NCBI RefSeq assembly: GCF_023022985.1
Contig: NZ_CP095461.1
Location: 2,790,001-2,854,000 of the forward strand
Length of the DNA: 64,000 bases
Direction: 5' to 3'
Source: Arthrobacter gengyunqii
Lineage (GTDB): Bacteria; Actinomycetota; Actinomycetes; Actinomycetales; Micrococcaceae
In this document: positions 1 through 7,873 of the stretch, piece by piece
Position numbering within the stretch: the first letter of the stretch is position 1
How the letters are laid out: every line of letters begins with the position of its first letter
Made by a program: the position numbers and the translations under genes
Notes under the pieces: model-generated
Database searches by the model: none
Told to the model about the DNA's origin: nothing
What the model saw: only the letters and a program-made list of their open reading frames with translations

Positions 1-372
1 CCCACCGGGCACGACGTCCACACCGATGCAGTGCTGTCTCCGCCCGCGCTGCCCGTCCCCGCCAACGCCGTGGTGCTGGTGGACGGACTCTTCCTGCACC
101 GCCGCGAGCTGGCCGCGGAATGGGATTTCTCGCTGTTCCTCGACGTCCCGTTTCCCGTGACCGCAGCCCGGATGGCTCTTCGCGACGGCACTCCAGCGGA
201 TCCGGATGATGCTGCCATGCACCGCTACGTGGGCGGCCAGCGGCTGTATTTCACTGATACGGATCCTGCCGCCCGGGCCACGCTCGTGGTGGACAACACT
301 GATCCGGACCGCCCCCGAATCATCCCCGGCCGTGCCGCGAGCTACCGCGCCGGGTATCCGCCGGAAACATAG
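1..372 (+). CDS. Uridine kinase family protein, 5'-truncated by the window edge
   Basis: The frame is open from base 1 and ends at TAG 370-372, so only the C-terminal 123 residues are present. The segment VVLVDGLFLHRREL followed by FSLFLDVPFPVTAARM matches the core of P-loop uridine kinase-like proteins, where an acidic residue follows the strand VVLVDG. The C-terminal part (RLYFTDTDPAARA, then VVDNTDPDRPRII) is also typical of these nucleoside kinases. The Walker A motif must lie upstream of the window. These enzymes phosphorylate nucleosides or related small molecules in the cytoplasm; the substrate cannot be told from this fragment. Confidence 0.75.
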   Translation, partial: PTGHDVHTDAVLSPPALPVPANAVVLVDGLFLHRRELAAEWDFSLFLDVPFPVTAARMALRDGTPADPDDAAMHRYVGGQRLYFTDTDPAARATLVVDNTDPDRPRIIPGRAASYRAGYPPET

Positions 373-524
373 TTCACCGGTGCAGCGTTGTAGCTGGTGC
401 AGGAACTTCCTGCCGGTTGGCGGCTGCAGCTGCAGACCTGCGAGAATGCAACCGCTGTACAACCCGCGGCGCCGAACGTGCGCTGCGCCTGCCGGGCCTC
501 CGTGGCCCAATGAGAGGAACCGCT

Positions 525-1499
525 GTGAGCCCGTCGCCCAAGACGCTGTATGAGGTTTTGGGTCTTGCCCCCTCGGCCACGATGGACCAGATCAAAACGG
601 CTTACCGGAAAGCCGCGCGGGCCACCCACCCGGATCAGGGGGGCAGTGCCGAAACGTTCCATGTCATCGCCGAGGCCTACGAGGTGCTCTCCAACCCGGC
701 CCAAAAAGCAGCGTATGACCTGAGCCTGGGGCGCAACGCGGGACGGCCGGGAACCTCCTCCGCCCAGACGTCCTCCGCCCGCACCGGCTATGCGCGCACG
801 GGATCAGCATCCGCGGGGTCCGCGTCCGCCGATGAGGTCCTGGGCAGGGCGCCCAACTTCATTCCCGACTTCTCCCCCGGTTCCCCGCCGGTGCTTCCGC
901 TGACGCTGGCCGGCCAGCAGATCCATGGGGCCCCCCGCAAGCCCGGGTTCATGGCGCGCTTGGGCTCCGGCGCGGGCGCACGGTATGACGGAGAAAACCT
1001 CACCATTCATCTCTTGGAGCGCACCCTGCTGCCGGACTATCCCGCGGGGCGGCTGGTCAACGGACTGCACATGCCGGACCGCTCTCCGCGCGGCGGCAAC
1101 CTCGACGTGGGCCATGTCCTGCTGGGCGGATACCGGATGGCTGTGCTGGAATCACAGGTGGCCTCGCCGGGCAACTACAGCTGGGACGGCCGGCACCTGC
1201 GCTACCGCGGCCGCGACGTGTCCATCGGCCGGCTTCCCGATGCCGTGCGGACGCTTCAGGACCGGTTCCCGGAATGCAACGTCAGCGGCTGGGTGGTGCT
1301 GCACAGCCCCAACGGCAATCCCTTTGAGCCGGTGATCGATTATCCGCCGTCCCTCAGCCGCAGCGCCCCGGCCATGATCCATGTTGCCAATGCCGGAACC
1401 GTCCAGCGCGAACTCAAGCGATTCTTCAGCGACGGACCGCAGCCCAATGCCGTCCAGCTTCCCGTGCTGGGCGGACTCCTTGATGCAACCGTCCGCTAG
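525..1499 (+). CDS. J-domain protein with a NERD-like C-terminal domain
   Basis: Residues 7-65 form a J-domain with the diagnostic HPD at residues 35-37 (ATHPDQGG), which stimulates the ATPase of an Hsp70 partner. A Ser/Ala/Thr-rich linker of about 35 residues follows, with the short repeat SARTGYARTGSASAGSAS. The C-terminal 190 residues contain NGLHMPDRSPRGG, LDVGHVLLGGYRMAVLES and GWVVLHS. This layout resembles the nuclease-related NERD fold, but the usual acidic-x-Lys core reads LESQ, so nuclease activity is doubtful. I chose the GTG at 525 because GAGAGGA lies 6 bases upstream and the J-domain begins at once; an in-frame start at 417 would add 36 low-complexity residues. There is no DnaK or GrpE gene nearby. 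Confidence 0.8.
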   Translation: MSPSPKTLYEVLGLAPSATMDQIKTAYRKAARATHPDQGGSAETFHVIAEAYEVLSNPAQKAAYDLSLGRNAGRPGTSSAQTSSARTGYARTGSASAGSASADEVLGRAPNFIPDFSPGSPPVLPLTLAGQQIHGAPRKPGFMARLGSGAGARYDGENLTIHLLERTLLPDYPAGRLVNGLHMPDRSPRGGNLDVGHVLLGGYRMAVLESQVASPGNYSWDGRHLRYRGRDVSIGRLPDAVRTLQDRFPECNVSGWVVLHSPNGNPFEPVIDYPPSLSRSAPAMIHVANAGTVQRELKRFFSDGPQPNAVQLPVLGGLLDATVR

Positions 1500-1521
1500 C
1501 TGCCGGGCTTAGGATGGGGTT

Positions 1522-1989
1522 GTGTTCCGCATTCTCTTCCACACCCCTGAAATTCCCGGCAATACCGGCAACGCGATTCGCCTTGCCGCCATCACCGGAG
1601 CCGAACTCCATCTCGTTGAGCCCCTGGGCTTTGAGCTGGAGGATTCCAAGCTGCGGCGCGCAGGTTTGGACTACCACGACCTCGCGGTCCTCCACGTGCA
1701 CCCCACGCTCGAAGCTGCATGGAAGGCCCTCGCTCCGGAACGGGTCTACGCCTTTACCTCCGACGGTGATACGTCCTACACGGACATCGCGTACCAGCCC
1801 GGCGACGTGCTGATGTTCGGGCGCGAGTCCGTAGGCCTGTCCGAAGAAGTCAAGCAGGATCCGCACGTCACGGCGCGCGTCCGCCTGCCCATGCTGCCGT
1901 CCCTGCGTTCCCTGAATCTTGCCAACTCCGCCTCGATCGCCGTCTACGAAGCCTGGCGCCAGCACGGCTTCGCAGGTGCCCAGCTCTAA
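1522..1989 (+). CDS. trmL: tRNA (cytidine(34)-2'-O)-methyltransferase TrmL (SPOUT family)
   Basis: This 155-residue protein has the full-length SPOUT fold typical of TrmL. It transfers a methyl group from SAM to the ribose of the wobble nucleotide of leucine tRNAs. Diagnostic stretches are FHTPEIPGNTGNAIRLAA at the N-terminus, FGRESVGLSEEV in the middle, and LNLANSASIAVYEAW at the C-terminus, which make the knotted cofactor site. The start is GTG at 1522, with the purine-rich AGGATGGGG a few bases upstream. The following methyltransferase gene begins 8 bases after the stop, so the two are probably co-transcribed. Confidence 0.92.
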   Translation: MFRILFHTPEIPGNTGNAIRLAAITGAELHLVEPLGFELEDSKLRRAGLDYHDLAVLHVHPTLEAAWKALAPERVYAFTSDGDTSYTDIAYQPGDVLMFGRESVGLSEEVKQDPHVTARVRLPMLPSLRSLNLANSASIAVYEAWRQHGFAGAQL

Positions 1990-1997
1990 GGACTCCC

Positions 1998-2798
1998 ATG
2001 CCCGAATCCAATATCGGCGCCGCGTTCGACGACGGCGCCGCCGACTTTGAGCGCTTGGCGCCTTCGCTGTGGAACCCGATGGGCAACGCCCTGGTGGCTG
2101 CTGCGGAAATTGAGGTTGGCGACACCATCCTGGATGCGGGCTGCGGCACCGGAGCCACCACCATCCCGGCGGCACAGTACGCCGGCCCCGGCGGCCGGGT
2201 GGACGGCGTGGACCTTTCAGCACAGATGCTGGCCCTGGCGCAGGCGAAAGCCAGCACCCTGTCCCTGGAGAACGTCGTCCTGCATGTCGATGACATCTCC
2301 GGGTGGAGCGGCGACGAGCCCTTCGACGTCGTGCTCTCCGCGTACTCAATCTTCTTCCTTCCGGACATGGACAAGGGAGCAGCGCACCTGATCTCGAACC
2401 TGCGCTCCGGCGGCCGGTTGGCCCTGAGCACGTGGGCTGACGGTGCCCTGAAGCATTTCACTGAGCTGCTGGTGCAGGAGTGCCGGCGCGAACGACCCGA
2501 ACTGACAGGCCTGTTTTCCGGGGCACGGGACAACACCGAACGTTTGAACACGCCGGAGAAACTCACCGCTTGGCTCGAGGGTCTCGGACTTCAAGACATC
2601 AAGGTCCTCTCCACGCCGGCACAGGTCCAGCTCAGCCCGTCCCTGGCCTGGTCGCTGGTCATGGGCAGCGGACTGCGCTTCCTCCTGCCCGGAGATCCGG
2701 AAGCCGCAGACCGGGTCAAGGCAGCGTTCCTGGCGCAGTTGGGTGAGGAGCACAACCTGAATGCCGACACGCTGATCGCCTCCGCCCGCCGCCCCTAA
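1998..2798 (+). CDS. Class I SAM-dependent methyltransferase, substrate unknown
   Basis: The protein has 266 residues. Motif I, ILDAGCGTGATT (about residues 45-56), binds SAM; GRVDGVDLSAQML carries the acidic residue that binds the cofactor ribose; FDVVLSAYSIFFLPD is the post-motif region. The layout is that of the UbiE/COQ5-like methyltransferase group, but nothing points to a quinone or any other specific acceptor. AAGGA, immediately behind the trmL stop, serves as ribosome binding site for the ATG at 1998. A GC-rich hairpin-like stretch follows the stop (2799-2830) but lacks a T-run. Confidence 0.85.
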   Translation: MPESNIGAAFDDGAADFERLAPSLWNPMGNALVAAAEIEVGDTILDAGCGTGATTIPAAQYAGPGGRVDGVDLSAQMLALAQAKASTLSLENVVLHVDDISGWSGDEPFDVVLSAYSIFFLPDMDKGAAHLISNLRSGGRLALSTWADGALKHFTELLVQECRRERPELTGLFSGARDNTERLNTPEKLTAWLEGLGLQDIKVLSTPAQVQLSPSLAWSLVMGSGLRFLLPGDPEAADRVKAAFLAQLGEEHNLNADTLIASARRP

Positions 2799-2933
2799 GA
2801 GCCCCTCGGGGGCCGTCACGGGGCACGACCCCATCCATTTCGCCGCCGCTAACGAATAGGGGGCATGGAAACTCTGGACTTGCCACGCCCCGGTGCAGCC
2901 GCAGCCGCAGGTTTCCCCCTATGCTGGAAGCCT

Positions 2934-3584
2934 ATGGACAAGCCGCACCAGGGACGGCCCTCCGCCGCGCAGGCCTCCATTCCGGAGAGCGCCGCCGACG
3001 CCGACCAGAACCACGGGCAACAGCCCGTTCCCCCTGCCTCGCTTCAGGCGCTTCTGGCGGGGATTGCCGGCGGCAGCCGTGATGATTTCGAGCAGTTCTA
3101 CGCTCTGACCTCGCGCCGCGTGTACGGGCTGGCCCGCCGGGTGCTGATTGATGCCGAGCTCAGCCAGGACACCACCCAGGAGGTCTATCTGCAGGTGTGG
3201 ACCAGCGCCTCGCGCTTTGATCCGGCCGTCGGTTCACCTCTGGCCTGGCTGCTGACGCTCGCCCACCGCCGCGCCGTTGACCGGGTCCGTTCCGAACAGA
3301 GTTCCGCCAACCGGGAGGCCCGCTTCGGCGCCGCCATGCAGGAACCGGACTATGACAATGTGGCGGACACCGTTGCCCAGCGGCTCGACGCCGAAGCCGT
3401 GGTGGAGTGTCTGGAGTCGCTGACCGACACCCAGCGGGAATCGGTTCGCCTCGCCTACTACGGCGGACTGACCTACCGCGAGGTCGCGGAAAAACTCAAT
3501 GCCGCGGTGCCAACCATCAAGTCGCGGATCCGTGACGGATTGATCCGACTGAAGAATTGCCTGGGGGTGCCCGCAAATGCCTGA
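2934..3584 (+). CDS. sigK: ECF RNA polymerase sigma factor SigK
   Basis: An extracytoplasmic-function sigma factor. Region 2 is seen as FYALTSRRVYGLARRVL followed by DTTQEVYLQVW. Region 4 is LTDTQRESVRLAYYGGLTY followed by REVAEKLNAAVPTIKSRIRD, the recognition helix-turn-helix. Immediate coupling to an RskA-type anti-sigma gene identifies the SigK group. The ATG at 2934 gives 216 residues; an ATG at 2865 in the same frame would add 23 residues and cannot be excluded, because neither start has a strong Shine-Dalgarno sequence. The stop overlaps the start of the next gene by 8 bases, as usual for co-translated sigma/anti-sigma pairs. Confidence 0.9.
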   Translation: MDKPHQGRPSAAQASIPESAADADQNHGQQPVPPASLQALLAGIAGGSRDDFEQFYALTSRRVYGLARRVLIDAELSQDTTQEVYLQVWTSASRFDPAVGSPLAWLLTLAHRRAVDRVRSEQSSANREARFGAAMQEPDYDNVADTVAQRLDAEAVVECLESLTDTQRESVRLAYYGGLTYREVAEKLNAAVPTIKSRIRDGLIRLKNCLGVPANA

Positions 3585-4371
3585 AAACAGCTTTGATGCC
3601 TCCTCGGATGCCCTCTACACGGACTTGGCCGACGGCCGGCTGCTGGAATGGGCTGAGGTGTATGCCCTGAACGCCCTTCCCGACAATGACCGGCAGGCGG
3701 TGGATGCCGCCCTGGAAAAGGCAGAGCCGAGTGTCCGGCGGTCCTTCCTCCAGCGTGTCTGGGCCACACGCGAAGCACTGGCCGGAGGCTACCGGCCCGA
3801 AGCAGCTCCGCCCGAGGACCTTCTGGAGCGGATCATGGCCCGGTTGCCGGAGCAGGAGGGTTCCGCACCCGATCCGCGGACCGGCGACGAGCTGGCCGCC
3901 CGCCGCAGCCGCCGCTCCCTCCGGAGCACCGCCGGCCGGTGGATTCTTGCCGGCGCGGCCGCAGCGGCGATCGTTGTGGGCGGCGTTGCCATCGGCAGCA
4001 ACCTGGGCGGACCGGATTCGGTGCGGGAGGAAGTGCTTCAGGCTTCCGACGTGCAGCAGCGCACCGTTGAGCTGCCCACCGGCGGCACCGCAGAAGTGGC
4101 CACTTCCAAAGGCGAGGACGCCGCCGTCGTCACGCTCAGCGGAGTCCCCGCCCCGCCGGAAGGATCGGTCTACCAGATGTGGCGCGTCCCGGCCGACGGA
4201 TCCGATCCGGTGTCGGTGGGCGTCATGACCGGCGAGGAAGTCTCCGGCACCAAGGCCACGGAACTGACGGACATTGATCCCTACAGTGCGGTGGCGCTGA
4301 CGATTGAGCCCGACGGCGGTTCCCCGACCCCCACGCTGCCCATCGTGATGGTCATTCCCTTCACGGCCTAA
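3577..4371 (+). CDS. rskA: Anti-sigma-K factor RskA
   Basis: This 264-residue single-pass membrane protein has an N-terminal cytoplasmic anti-sigma domain (LLEWAEVYALNALPDNDRQA, about residues 20-40). One transmembrane segment follows near residues 127-148 (WILAGAAAAAIVVGGVAIGS), then an extracytoplasmic RskA C-terminal domain with YQMWRVPADG. It holds SigK inactive at the membrane until released; in mycobacteria release depends on regulated proteolysis. The start ATG lies inside the last codons of sigK (ATGCCTGA), which argues for coupled translation. Confidence 0.92.
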   Translation: MPENSFDASSDALYTDLADGRLLEWAEVYALNALPDNDRQAVDAALEKAEPSVRRSFLQRVWATREALAGGYRPEAAPPEDLLERIMARLPEQEGSAPDPRTGDELAARRSRRSLRSTAGRWILAGAAAAAIVVGGVAIGSNLGGPDSVREEVLQASDVQQRTVELPTGGTAEVATSKGEDAAVVTLSGVPAPPEGSVYQMWRVPADGSDPVSVGVMTGEEVSGTKATELTDIDPYSAVALTIEPDGGSPTPTLPIVMVIPFTA

Positions 4372-4396
4372 GCCTGCCCGTTGCCGCTTCTATGGG

Positions 4397-5014
4397 ATGA
4401 CGGAGTTGCGGCGGTTGCAGCGGATCCTTCTGCTGCGCCGGCTGGGTCTGGGCTTGGAGGCGATCGCAGCCATTCTCGCCGGACAAACCGATGAGGCTCA
4501 GGCCTTGGCGGTCCACCACCGCTGGCTGCAGGAGGAAAGCCGGCGGCTTGCTCAGATGGCGGCGACTGTCAGCGCCACACTGGAGACCCTGAAAAGAGGA
4601 GAAGCCATGGATGCACAGAAGATGTTCCGGGGATTCGAAGAGAACCCGTACGAGGATGAAGCCCGGCAGCGCTGGGGCGATGCCCGGGTCGATTCCAGCA
4701 AGGAGAAGCTGGCGGCTCTCGGCAACGCCGGGCGGCAGGACCTGATGCAGGAAGCCCGGGCCATCAACGCTGAGCTTGCGGCCTGCTTGGAGGCGGGACT
4801 GGCGCCGTCGGAGCCGCGGGTGTCTGCCGCGGTCGCCCGCCACTACCGGTGGGTCTGCGCGGGGTGGACTCCGGACAAGGCCGGCTACGTCGGTTTGGGG
4901 ACCATGTATGTGCAGGACCCGCGGTTCACCGTCTTTTATGACAGCGAAATCCCCGGGCTGGCGGCCTACCTCGCCGAAGCGATGAAGGTTTGGGCCGAGG
5001 CCAACCTGCGGTAA
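4397..5014 (+). CDS. TipAS-domain protein; MerR family member missing its DNA-binding helix-turn-helix
   Basis: The C-terminal half (about residues 78-205) is a TipAS domain. It contains EENPYEDEARQRWGD, then GLGTMYVQDPRFTVFYD, as in the antibiotic-binding half of TipA. It is preceded by the MerR coiled-coil region (LRRLQRILLLRRLGLGLEAI). The roughly 40 N-terminal residues that form the MerR winged helix-turn-helix are absent. Only a few upstream in-frame codons (RCRFYG) look like the end of the wing, and the frame then runs into the end of rskA. A second in-frame ATG at 4607 has a strong ribosome binding site and would make the TipAS domain alone (136 residues). The long form is therefore unlikely to bind DNA as a normal MerR protein. 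It may be a degraded regulator or a stand-alone drug-binding protein. Confidence 0.75.
   Translation: MTELRRLQRILLLRRLGLGLEAIAAILAGQTDEAQALAVHHRWLQEESRRLAQMAATVSATLETLKRGEAMDAQKMFRGFEENPYEDEARQRWGDARVDSSKEKLAALGNAGRQDLMQEARAINAELAACLEAGLAPSEPRVSAAVARHYRWVCAGWTPDKAGYVGLGTMYVQDPRFTVFYDSEIPGLAAYLAEAMKVWAEANLR
4595..4609 (+). promoter_or_regulatory. Internal ribosome binding site and ATG for a TipAS-only product
   Basis: AGAGGAG at 4595-4601 is followed by 5 bases and an in-frame ATG at 4607-4609, just before the TipAS domain. The site is much stronger than anything in front of the 4397 start. In Streptomyces tipA, separate translation of the TipAS domain from an internal start is established. 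Confidence 0.65.
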
Positions 5015-5029
5015 TCCGGCTTCCGGCGC

Positions 5030-5794
5030 CTAGAATCCCGCGATCGTCTGGTCGGTGTTGACGCCCACCGCGTGGAAGACCTCGGCGCTGGCGCCGCCGG
5101 GCAGCCCGAAACGGCGGGCGTTGTCCTGAAGCATCGACCGCACGGCCGTCTCCATCCGGGTGATGTCCGGATGCTGGCTCGCGTGGACCCGGATCGCCGC
5201 CAGCTTCGTATCCACTGCTCCGGTGACATCCACGGCATGGTTTTCGCGCTCCCGCGGAGCGCCGTAGAACCACAGCCACGGAACCTTGTACGCTTCCAGG
5301 CCCTGTTCCTCCAGCCGGGGAAAGGCGAAGGGATTCTCGGCTGCCGGATAAACGGCGCGGGTAACGATCTCACCGCATGCCAAGTGGTCGGGGTGGCTGG
5401 CCTGGATCCGGTCCCAGTTGCGCTCGGGATGCATGGAGAGCACGACGTCGGGGCGCACTTCGCGGATCAGCGCCACCACTTTTTCCACCACTTCAGGAGT
5501 CACGGCCAGGAAACCGTCCCGTTCACCCAGGAAGTGAATGTCCCGCACCCCCGTGAGCTCGGCAGCGGCTTGCTGCTCCCTGCTCCGCACCTGCGAGACG
5601 CTGTCCCGGTCCCCCGGTTCGAAGCCCCCGGCATCGCCGGCAGTCATGATGCAATAGGTGACCTCGACGCCGGCCGCCGTCCAGCCCGCCACGGTTCCGG
5701 CGGCACCGAAGTCGATGTCATCCGGATGGGCGGCGAATGCCAGCACACGCCGTACGCCGGGGGGTGTCTGTGCCTGTGCCTGCGTCTGGGCCAT
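5030..5794 (-). CDS. PIG-L family deacetylase
   Basis: This 254-residue zinc-dependent LmbE/PIG-L type deacetylase carries the metal-binding AHPDD motif near residues 22-26 (LAFAAHPDDIDFGAAGT) and the later histidine in ASHPDHLACG. The family removes N-acetyl groups from GlcNAc conjugates; in actinobacteria it includes MshB and Mca of mycothiol metabolism. The sequence does not show which of these, if any, applies. It starts 3 bases after the etfA stop, so it is probably the last gene of the etfBA transcript. It converges with the TipAS gene, with only 15 bases between the stops. Confidence 0.87.
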   Translation of the reverse strand: MAQTQAQAQTPPGVRRVLAFAAHPDDIDFGAAGTVAGWTAAGVEVTYCIMTAGDAGGFEPGDRDSVSQVRSREQQAAAELTGVRDIHFLGERDGFLAVTPEVVEKVVALIREVRPDVVLSMHPERNWDRIQASHPDHLACGEIVTRAVYPAAENPFAFPRLEEQGLEAYKVPWLWFYGAPRERENHAVDVTGAVDTKLAAIRVHASQHPDITRMETAVRSMLQDNARRFGLPGGASAEVFHAVGVNTDQTIAGF

Positions 5795-5797
5795 GGA

Positions 5798-6742
5798 TCA
5801 GGACCTGCGCTTCTTGATTTCTTCGGTAGCCTGCGGCAGGACGGAGAACACGTCCCCCACAATCCCGAAGTCCGCAATTTCAAACACGGGCGCATCGGGG
5901 TCCTTGTTGACTGCCACGATGACCTTTGCTGTCTGCATGCCGGCTTTTTGCTGGATGGCACCGGAAATGCCGGCCGAAATGTACAGCTGCGGCGAGACGG
6001 TCTTGCCGGTCTGGCCCACCTGGGCGGAGTGTTCAATCCACCCTGCGTCCGTTGCGGCACGGGAAGCGCCCACGGCACCGCCGAGCACGTCCGCAAGATT
6101 CTCCACCGGTGTGAAGTTCCCGTCCATTCCGCGTCCGCCTGCCACGATGACCCGCGCTTCGGAGAGTTCAGGACGGCCGCTGACCCGTTTCTCCGTGCGC
6201 GCCGTAACGCGTGCCGCAGGACCGGCGTCGGAGACGGCAACCCGGTGGCGTTCCGGGGCTGCGGGAGCGGCGGCCGGAACGGGTTCAACGCTGTTGGCCT
6301 TGACCGTGATCACCGGGATTCCGGCCTGCACCCGGCAGGTTGAGGTGTAAGAGCCTGCCAGGACGGATTTGGTCACTGAGAGGTCCGGGGCAACGGCCAC
6401 TGCATCCGTGATGACGCCGGAACCCAACTTCACCCCCACGCGTGCAGCCACCTCGCGGTCCTCAAAGGAATTGCCGAGCAGCACCGCTGCCGGCGCCGCC
6501 GCCCGCACGGTGTCCGCCAGGAATGCAGCTTTGGCGGCAACCAGGACGTCAGGCAGATCACCCGCTGGTTCGTAGACGGCTGCGACGCCGCACTCCCCCA
6601 ACGCCTGGAGGGCCTCGTCGCTGAGGGCGCGGGGGCTGGCGACAGCCGGCTCCCCCAGCCCGCGGGCGATGGTCAGCAGTTCGCGGCTGGCGCGCGGCAG
6701 CGGCAGGCCCGGTACATCGATAAAGACGAGGACAGAGGCCAT
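5798..6742 (-). CDS. etfA: Electron transfer flavoprotein subunit alpha
   Basis: The protein has 314 residues, the usual EtfA length. The C-terminal FAD-binding domain contains VIVAGGRGMDGNF, the stretch GQTGKTVSPQLYISAGISG and AVNKDPDAPVFEIADFGIVG, all hallmarks of the family. The N-terminal half is the divergent alpha/beta domain that packs against EtfB. It carries electrons from acyl-CoA and related dehydrogenases to a membrane quinone oxidoreductase. AAGGAG stands 8 bases before the ATG. It lies directly downstream of etfB in the same operon. Confidence 0.95.
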   Translation of the reverse strand: MASVLVFIDVPGLPLPRASRELLTIARGLGEPAVASPRALSDEALQALGECGVAAVYEPAGDLPDVLVAAKAAFLADTVRAAAPAAVLLGNSFEDREVAARVGVKLGSGVITDAVAVAPDLSVTKSVLAGSYTSTCRVQAGIPVITVKANSVEPVPAAAPAAPERHRVAVSDAGPAARVTARTEKRVSGRPELSEARVIVAGGRGMDGNFTPVENLADVLGGAVGASRAATDAGWIEHSAQVGQTGKTVSPQLYISAGISGAIQQKAGMQTAKVIVAVNKDPDAPVFEIADFGIVGDVFSVLPQATEEIKKRRS

Positions 6743-6798
6743 GGTGGGCTCTCCTTAGTGCTTCGGGCGCGGCCGGGGCAACGCCGGTGAAAGGATGA

Positions 6799-7647
6799 TC
6801 AGATCAGTTTGGAGGCAACCAGGAAGTCCACCAGCGCAACCCCGGCACTGCCGTCGTCGGTAATGATGGTTCCCGCTGAACGCGGCGGGCGGGGCGCCGA
6901 GGCAGCCACCGTGGTCCAGGACCCGGCCAGTCCCGCGGCGCCCGGGTCGATGCCCAGATCCTGCAGCGACAAAACCGCAATGCTCTTCTTCTTGGCCGCC
7001 ATGATGCCCTTGAAATTGGGGTACCGCGGTTCGTTGGCCTGATCGGTGACGGAAACCAGCGCCGGCAGCGGCGCTTCGAGGGTCTCCGAGTAGGAATCGC
7101 CGTCCCTGCGGGCACGAACCACGGCGGCGCCGTCCACGTCCTCCACGGCAAGCTCGGAGGCGAAGGTGATCTGTGCCAGCTGGAGGCGTTCAGCCAGCTG
7201 TGCCGGAACGAGGGACGTTTCGCCGTCGGTGGATGCCATGCCCGTCAGCACCAGATCCGGCATGGCGGGAGCGCCCTGGGCCCCGGCGGCGTGCTGCACG
7301 GCAGCGGCAAGCACCAGCGAGGTTGCTGCCGCATCTGAGCCGGCCAGCGATTCATCATTCACGTGGACACCTTGGTAGGCACCCATCTGCAGGGCCTTCT
7401 TCACGGCGTTGACGGCCGCGTCCGGTCCCATGGTCAGCGCAGTCACCATGTTGCCGGCCGCCTGCCCGCCGCGGGCCTCGGCCAGCTGCAGTGCCGCCTC
7501 AAGAGCGTACTCGTCCAGTTCCGAGAGAATGCTCTCGGAACGGTCCAGGGTGTGGCCGGGACCTGTGAGGTGCCGGTCAAACTGGGCATCGGGCACGTGC
7601 TTCACCAGGACAACAATGTTCAGCGGCCTGTCGGCTGATTCCTGCAT
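6799..7647 (-). CDS. etfB: Electron transfer flavoprotein subunit beta
   Basis: This 282-residue EtfB protein contains NIVVLVKHVPDAQFDRHLTG at the start, a conserved stretch ALTMGPDAAVNAVKKALQMG, LVLTGMASTDGETSLVPAQL and RYPNFKGIMAAKKKSI, the signature that binds AMP and the partner subunit. AAAGG is placed 6 bases from the ATG. It is the first gene of the leftward unit etfB-etfA-PIG-L deacetylase. No dehydrogenase gene that would feed it lies in the window. Confidence 0.95.
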   Translation of the reverse strand: MQESADRPLNIVVLVKHVPDAQFDRHLTGPGHTLDRSESILSELDEYALEAALQLAEARGGQAAGNMVTALTMGPDAAVNAVKKALQMGAYQGVHVNDESLAGSDAAATSLVLAAAVQHAAGAQGAPAMPDLVLTGMASTDGETSLVPAQLAERLQLAQITFASELAVEDVDGAAVVRARRDGDSYSETLEAPLPALVSVTDQANEPRYPNFKGIMAAKKKSIAVLSLQDLGIDPGAAGLAGSWTTVAASAPRPPRSAGTIITDDGSAGVALVDFLVASKLI

Positions 7648-7763
7648 GCGGAACCTTTCTGCGTGTGGGATCCTTCCGGGCGCGGCAACACCGGGTCCGG
7701 GACCAGCCGCCGCAGCGGCAAACTTAAGCTAATCACACTGAACGGTTGACACGTACCGGCGCC

Positions 7764-7814
7764 AAAAACGGCTGGGTCTTCCCCCTGAGAGAAAGGGGAG
7801 CCCCAGCCGTTTTT
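7764..7814. terminator. Intrinsic terminator, T-rich in both directions
   Basis: AAAAACGGCTGGG (7764-7776) pairs with CCCAGCCGTTTTT (7802-7814), with an inner CTTCCCC/GGGGAG pairing. A T-run follows on either strand. It lies downstream of the htrA-like gene on the minus strand, separating it from etfB. Confidence 0.85.
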
Positions 7815-7873
7815 TGATTGCGGCCCTATGGAGGCCGGCAGTTGCTGATGTGCGAGGTTACTGACCGGCGATG

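Noticed and set aside
417..524. Longer start for the J-domain protein
   Set aside because: GTG 525 has a strong Shine-Dalgarno directly before the J-domain.
5072..6343. 423-codon plus-strand frame over the PIG-L and etfA genes
   Set aside because: It spans two well-supported minus-strand genes and shows no family signature.
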